Assembly (NCBI RefSeq): GCF_902141855.1
Contig: NZ_CABFVH010000037.1
Span: 1-54,962 of the forward strand
Reading direction: 5' to 3'
Length of the DNA stretch: 54,962 nucleotides
Origin: Methylobacterium dankookense
Lineage (GTDB): Bacteria > Pseudomonadota > Alphaproteobacteria > Rhizobiales > Beijerinckiaceae
The stretch's first letter is position 1. Each line of letters begins with the position of its first letter. The position numbers and the translations under genes were made by a program. This document shows, in pieces, positions 51,223 through 54,962 of the stretch. The notes under the pieces were generated by a model. That model was not told the DNA's origin. It saw only the letters and a program-made list of their open reading frames with translations, and searched no databases.

Positions 51223-52038
51223 ATGTTCTTCTCCGCCTCGAAGGTGATCTTCTTCCTGATCACCCCCTCCAACCTGTTCATCCTCGCCGCGCTCCTCGGC
51301 GGCCTCCTCCTCGCGACGCGCCGGCGGCGCATTGCCGCCGGGCTGGTGCTGTTCGGCGCCGTCGGCCTCCTGCTCGGCGGCCTCTCGCCCCTGCCCGTCC
51401 TGGTGATGGCGCCGCTGGAGGACCGCTTTCCCCAATGGCGCGAGGGCGATGCGCCGCCCGCCGGCATCATCCTGCTCGGCGGCGGCGTCGAGACCGGCCT
51501 GTCGGCGGCGCGGCGCCAGTTCGTCGGCAACAACGCGGACGAGCGCCAGACCTACATGGCCGACCTCGCCCGGCGCTTCCCCGAGACGCGGCTGGTCTTC
51601 ACGGGCGGGAACGCCGCCCTGAGCGGCACCGGGATCTCGGAGGCCGACGTGATCAGCCGCTACGCCGACACCCTCGGCCTGCCGCGCTCGCGCCTGATCC
51701 TGGAGAACCGCTCGCGCAACACGCAGGAGAACGCGGCCTTCACCGCCGCCCTGGTGCAGCCCAAGCCCGGCGAGCGCTGGCTCCTCGTCACCTCCGCCTG
51801 GCACATGCCGCGGACGGTGGGCTGCTTCCGGCAGGCGGGCTTCACGGTGGAGGCCTATCCGGTGGATTACCGCACCGCGGGCTGGACCGCCCTGCGCTTC
51901 GGCGGCTTCGCCTCGGAGGGGCTCCTGATCCTCGATCTCGCGGTGAAGGAATGGATCGGCCTCGCCGCCTACCGGCTCGCCGGCTACACGCCCGATTGGC
52001 TGCCCGAGCCCGATTCCGCCGGGGGGCCGAGCCGGTAG
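51223..52038 (+). CDS. YdcF/ElyC-like DUF218 membrane protein
   Basis: 271 residues. Two N-terminal membrane helices (VIFFLITPSNLFILAALLGG and GLVLFGAVGLLLGGLSPLPV), then the DUF218 domain: GIILLGGGVETGLSAARRQF, LVFTGGNAALSGTGISEADV, LILENRSRNTQENAAFTAAL and TSAWHMPRTVGCFRQAGF. ElyC and SanA of this fold affect envelope polymer synthesis and barrier function. Convergent with the DUF3253 gene and overlapping its end by 55 bases. Confidence 0.87.
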   Translation: MFFSASKVIFFLITPSNLFILAALLGGLLLATRRRRIAAGLVLFGAVGLLLGGLSPLPVLVMAPLEDRFPQWREGDAPPAGIILLGGGVETGLSAARRQFVGNNADERQTYMADLARRFPETRLVFTGGNAALSGTGISEADVISRYADTLGLPRSRLILENRSRNTQENAAFTAALVQPKPGERWLLVTSAWHMPRTVGCFRQAGFTVEAYPVDYRTAGWTALRFGGFASEGLLILDLAVKEWIGLAAYRLAGYTPDWLPEPDSAGGPSR

Positions 52039-52271
52039 ATCCCGCGGAAATCGTCCGGGTCCACCGGCCGGCCCTTGCGCAGGATCGTGATCCGGCCCGC
52101 CTTGGCGAGGCGCACGGCCACCCGCCGGACCGGCTGCATCAGGGGCCCCCAGCCGTCCGGATGGGCGCCGCCGAGCGCGCGGGCCACCTCTGACGGGCAG
52201 ACGGTCTTGCCCGCCCCCCGCGCCGCCACGAGGTCGAGGAGCGTGGTCTCGATCAGCGCGTCGTCGGCCAT
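51984..52271 (-). CDS. DUF3253 protein
   Basis: 95 residues. DUF3253 signature: LLDLVAARGAGKTVCPSEVA, RALGG.HPDGWGPLMQPVRR and AGRITILRKGRPVDPDDFRG, a winged-helix-like small domain of unknown function. ATG 52271 overlaps the stop of the DUF599 gene (TGATG), so the two are translated together. Its C-terminal 18 codons lie over the end of the opposite YdcF-like gene. Confidence 0.85.
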   Translation of the reverse strand: MADDALIETTLLDLVAARGAGKTVCPSEVARALGGAHPDGWGPLMQPVRRVAVRLAKAGRITILRKGRPVDPDDFRGIYRLGPPAESGSGSQSGV

Positions 52272-53002
52272 CACTCCGCATCCTCCAGGGTCGGGTCGTC
52301 GGCGAGCAGCGCCGCGCGCACCTCGGAGGCGAACTGGCGCCGCCACATCACAAGGACCACCGCGGCGGTCGCAGCCATCAGCAGGTAGGGGCTCACGAAC
52401 CAGCCGAGATAGGCGAGCGCGAACAGGAAGGCGCGCTGGCCGCGGGCGAACTGGCTGCCGGCGGCGGTGTTCATGGCCGCGGCCCGGCGCGCAGCGCGCA
52501 GCATCTCGGCCTCGCTCGCGCCCGAGCCCTTCGGCGGCACCGCCCCGATCAGGATGGCGCCGTAGTTGAACAGCCGGTAGGCCCAGGCGAACTTGAAGAA
52601 GGCGTAGACGAACACCACCGCGAGCCCGGCGACCTTGATCTCCCAGGTGAGCCGCGTGGCCAGCCCGCCGAAGGGCAGCGCCCCGAACAGGCTCAGCACG
52701 TCGTCGCCCGAGCGCGACAGGGTGAGCGCGCCGCCCAGCGCGATCAGCGAGGTCGAGGCGAAGAAGGCGGTGCCGTTCTGCAGCGAGGCGTTGATCGTGG
52801 TGTCGACCACGCGGTTCTCGCGCGCCAGCATCTGCTGCGCCCAGGTCTCGCGCTGCCGGTTCATGAGCTGGGACAGCGAGACCATCCGCCCGCGCAGGCG
52901 GCCGACCGAGAGCGCGTAGCCGATCCAGGCGACCACGAAGAACAGCAGGGCGCCGAGGTCGAGCGGCGAGAAGGCGGCGGCGCTGGCGGGAAGGTTGGGC
53001 AT
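52271..53002 (-). CDS. DUF599 membrane protein
   Basis: 243 residues with four predicted membrane helices: SPLDLGALLFFVVAWIGYAL, FFASTSLIALGGALTLS, the IKVAGLAVVFVYAFFKFAWA stretch and the YLLMAATAAVVLVMW end. The RENRVVDTTINASLQNGTAF segment and FARGQRAFLFALAYLGWF are typical of DUF599, an inner membrane family of unknown role. Start chosen at ATG 53002. Confidence 0.87.
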   Translation of the reverse strand: MPNLPASAAAFSPLDLGALLFFVVAWIGYALSVGRLRGRMVSLSQLMNRQRETWAQQMLARENRVVDTTINASLQNGTAFFASTSLIALGGALTLSRSGDDVLSLFGALPFGGLATRLTWEIKVAGLAVVFVYAFFKFAWAYRLFNYGAILIGAVPPKGSGASEAEMLRAARRAAAMNTAAGSQFARGQRAFLFALAYLGWFVSPYLLMAATAAVVLVMWRRQFASEVRAALLADDPTLEDAE

Positions 53003-53077
53003 GGGACCGGGGCGGGCGGGAACCGGCGCGGGCATATCAGGCGTGCCGCCGGACCGGAAGCGCGACGCGCCCGCCCC

Positions 53078-53356
53078 TCAGCCGAGGATCCGGAAGCCGC
53101 CCCCGGGCGGCGCCTCCGCCGGCCGCACCGCCACGTCCTCGACGCGGGCCGCCGCCGGCCCCGCACGGCAGGCCTCGACCAGGGCGTCGACGGCCGCCTC
53201 GGGCCCGGAGAACAGCGCCTCCACCGCCCCGTCGGCGCGGTTGCGGACATGGCCCGAGAGGCCGCGGCGGCGGGCCTCGCCCTCGGCCCAGGCGCGGTAG
53301 GCCACGCCCTGCACGCGGCCGGTGATCACGACGGCGACGGTCTTGATGGCGCTCAA
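53078..53356 (-). CDS. acyP: Acylphosphatase
   Basis: 92 residues. Hydrolyses acyl phosphates. The phosphate loop GRVQGVAYRAWAEGEARRRG provides the catalytic Arg and the catalytic Asn is in HVRNRADGAVEALFSG; the usual Gly-Phe closing strand is GGGFRILG. Downstream of the LivK-type gene in the same direction, 15 bases apart. Confidence 0.94.
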   Translation of the reverse strand: MSAIKTVAVVITGRVQGVAYRAWAEGEARRRGLSGHVRNRADGAVEALFSGPEAAVDALVEACRAGPAAARVEDVAVRPAEAPPGGGFRILG

Positions 53357-53371
53357 CGGCCCCTCTCCCGG

Positions 53372-54511
53372 CTACTTCCCCGCGGGCGTGAAGACCCCGT
53401 CCTTCCAGACATAGAGCACGTAGCCCTGCGCGGTGACGTCGCCCTTGGAATCGAAGCCGACCGTGCCGAGGACGAGGTCGAAGCGCTCCGTATGCAGCGT
53501 CGCCGCGAGGCGGCGCGGATCATCGGAATGGGCGAAGTTGCCCGCCGCCACCAGGGCCTGGAGGGCGGCGTAGCCGTAGATGGTGGAGCCGGTGGGATCG
53601 ACCCCCTCGGCCTTGAAGGCCTTGACCACGTTCGCCGCGGCGGGCTGCCGGCTCGGGTCGAGGTAGAAGGTCATCAGGACGCCGTTGCTCGCCGACCCCG
53701 CGATCTTGGCGAAGTCGGGCGTCGCGATGGCCGAGGTGCCGAACCATTGCGGCTTGAAGCCCCGCTCGGCCGAGATCCGCACGAGGCGGCCCATCTCGGC
53801 GGCGTCGCCCCCGTAATAGACCACCTCGATGCCGGCGGCCTTCAGCCGGTCGGCGAGGGCCGCGTCGTCCGCGTCGCTCGGCTGGAAGGCGACGGAGAGG
53901 GCCTCGTTGATGCCGATCCGGTTGAGGTTGTCCTTGGTCGCCGCGGCGAGGTTGCGCGCGGCCGGCGTCAGGTCCTGGATCAGCGCGATCTTGCGGTCGC
54001 GGAAGCGCTCGGCGAGCACGGCGGCCGAGAGGCGGGCCTGGTCGTCGTCGCGGCCGCAGACCCGGAATATGGTGGGGAAGCCCCGGTCGGTGAGCCGCGA
54101 GGCCACGGAGGCGGCGGTGATCATCAGCACGCCGTTCTGGGCGTAGACCTCCGAGGCCGCGATCGAGGCGTTGGAGCAGACATGGCCCACCACGAGGCGC
54201 ACGTTGGCGCGCACGTAATGGTTGGCCACCGCGATCGCCGTGTTGGAGTCGCAGGCATCGTCCTGCACGTCGAGGACGATGGTCTGGCCGTCGAGGCCGC
54301 CCTTGGCGTTGGCGTCGCGGGCCGCCGCCTCGATGCCGCGCAGCACCTGCTCGCCCACCGCCACGTAGGCGCCGGAGCGCGGCACCGCCACGCCGATCAC
54401 CACGTCGGCCCGGGCCGGTGCCGGCGCGCCGAGCAGCGCGAGGCCGAGGGCCGCGCCCAGGCTCGTCCGGCGGAGCGTCTCGGTGAGGAGGGCGGCGCGT
54501 CCGGTCTTCAT
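53372..54511 (-). CDS. Branched-chain amino acid-type ABC transporter substrate-binding protein
   Basis: 379 residues. Signal peptide (RTSLGAALGLALLGAPAPARAD) after a basic start; the mature protein begins VVIGVAVPRSGAYVAVGEQV, then GIEAAARDANAKGGLDGQTI, GHVCSNASIAASEVYAQNGV and FFRVCGRDDDQ-like core (TIFRVCGRDDDQARLSA) of the LivK/periplasmic-binding type I fold. The ligand may be an amino acid, urea or an amide. No permease or ATPase genes are within the window. Confidence 0.9.
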   Translation of the reverse strand: MKTGRAALLTETLRRTSLGAALGLALLGAPAPARADVVIGVAVPRSGAYVAVGEQVLRGIEAAARDANAKGGLDGQTIVLDVQDDACDSNTAIAVANHYVRANVRLVVGHVCSNASIAASEVYAQNGVLMITAASVASRLTDRGFPTIFRVCGRDDDQARLSAAVLAERFRDRKIALIQDLTPAARNLAAATKDNLNRIGINEALSVAFQPSDADDAALADRLKAAGIEVVYYGGDAAEMGRLVRISAERGFKPQWFGTSAIATPDFAKIAGSASNGVLMTFYLDPSRQPAAANVVKAFKAEGVDPTGSTIYGYAALQALVAAGNFAHSDDPRRLAATLHTERFDLVLGTVGFDSKGDVTAQGYVLYVWKDGVFTPAGK

Positions 54512-54824
54512 CGCGGCCCTTCTAGAGCCGTGGCCGATCGTGTTGCAATCGGGCAAGGGTACGGTGGGCGGTGCCGGCACGGGCGCTCCGCCGTCGCGGA
54601 GCCGTCCCGGGATGTCCGGATGGTCGCCAAGTTGGTCGCCATGCATCCCGCGCAGCCAACCCACCGCGACGCCCCCAAGCCGAGAAGGTCCCGGGACGCT
54701 CCTGCGGCGCCGCCGTTCCTGGGCGCCCCCACGGCCGCCGCATGCAGGTAACGACGGAGGCCGGGCCGAAAGCAAGGCCGGAATGACGCTTCGGATGACG
54801 GGGGCCCCGCGATCCCGCGCTTTC
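54512..54824. other. Intergenic region before the right-edge gene
   Basis: No gene seen. Contains the degenerate half copy of the 46541 stem-loop repeat at about 54525-54560 and otherwise low-information GC-rich DNA. Confidence 0.45.
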
Positions 54825-54962
54825 TCAGCGTGCGGCGGAGTAGACGGAGGCCGCGCCGGCGATGGGGGCCGCGACGGTGGAGAAGACGCTCAGCACCTTC
54901 TGCAACTCGGTGAAGGGCGCGTTCGAGACGTAGACCAGGTCGCGGTTGCGCATGCGGAAGGC
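54825..54962 (-). CDS. Polysaccharide export protein, C-terminal end (partial)
   Basis: The last 45 codons of a gene that continues beyond the right edge. The sequence FRMRNRDLVYVSNAPFTELQ, then a short helix (KVLSVFSTVAAPIAGAASV), is the usual C-terminal end of outer membrane polysaccharide export proteins (Wza/KpsD/GumB-like). It suggests an exopolysaccharide locus to the right. Confidence 0.72.
   Translation of the reverse strand, partial: AFRMRNRDLVYVSNAPFTELQKVLSVFSTVAAPIAGAASVYSAAR

Overview
This 55 kb window is chromosomal DNA of very high GC from an alphaproteobacterium of the order Hyphomicrobiales, most likely Methylobacterium (sensu lato). The grounds are the divergent phyR/nepR general stress response pair, the AcpXL lipid A acyl carrier cluster, the perM-hda / purM-purN arrangement, the pyrB-pyrC-plsY-dprA order, and several families of intergenic palindromic repeats. 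The genus is an inference. There is no phage, plasmid, IS or CRISPR signal, and no tRNA or rRNA gene.

Layout. 0.3-3.9 kb: LysR regulator, cutA, nadK, a GT4 glycosyltransferase. 3.9-5.9 kb (minus): acpXL-fabZ-like-KS cluster for very-long-chain lipid A acyl chains; the KS has lost its catalytic Cys. 6-9.1 kb: AI-2E family permease, L,D-transpeptidase lipoprotein, VOC protein, cNMP-binding protein. 9.2-12.9 kb: a general stress response (GSR) island around phyR and nepR. 13.2-17.7 kb: DUF2865 protein, MBL-fold hydrolase, 2-hydroxyacid dehydrogenase and a LacI-type regulator. 17.9-25 kb: fruB (EIIA-HPr-EI fusion), fruK, fruA and an OprB porin. 25.1-29.9 kb: gatC, gatA, two unrelated genes, gatB. 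30.1-38.8 kb (minus): perM, hda, ppk1, ppx/gppA, histidine kinase, response regulator. 38.9-40.7 kb: purM-purN. 40.8-46.5 kb: ndk, small exported proteins, SUKH protein, ruvX, and a divergent XRE-cupin / amidotransferase-MOSC locus. 46.7-51 kb (minus): pyrB, pyrC-like, plsY, dprA. 51-55 kb: YdcF-like protein, DUF599, DUF3253, acylphosphatase, LivK-type binding protein and, at the right edge, the C-terminus of a polysaccharide export protein.

The most notable region is the GSR island. Between 9585 and 12714 I count seven sequences matching the EcfG promoter (GGAAC, 16-18 bases, CGTT or GTT). Each stands 34-80 bases upstream of a gene start and points at it, except one that points into a gene-free stretch ending about 90 bases later in a Rho-independent terminator. 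That last unit looks like a small RNA with a C-rich loop (10647-10737), resembling the GsrN class of GSR small RNAs. The other six precede a KGG-repeat stress protein, an exported protein of unknown function, phyR, nepR, a DUF1328 membrane protein and a 52-residue protein that is easily missed. No ecfG sigma gene is in the window.

Other points: the pyrC-like gene next to pyrB lacks the HxH metal motif and is probably a structural (PyrX-type) subunit; the ketoacyl synthase beside acpXL has Glu at the Cys position; and three complete 14-base tandem repeats sit directly at the phyR stop codon.
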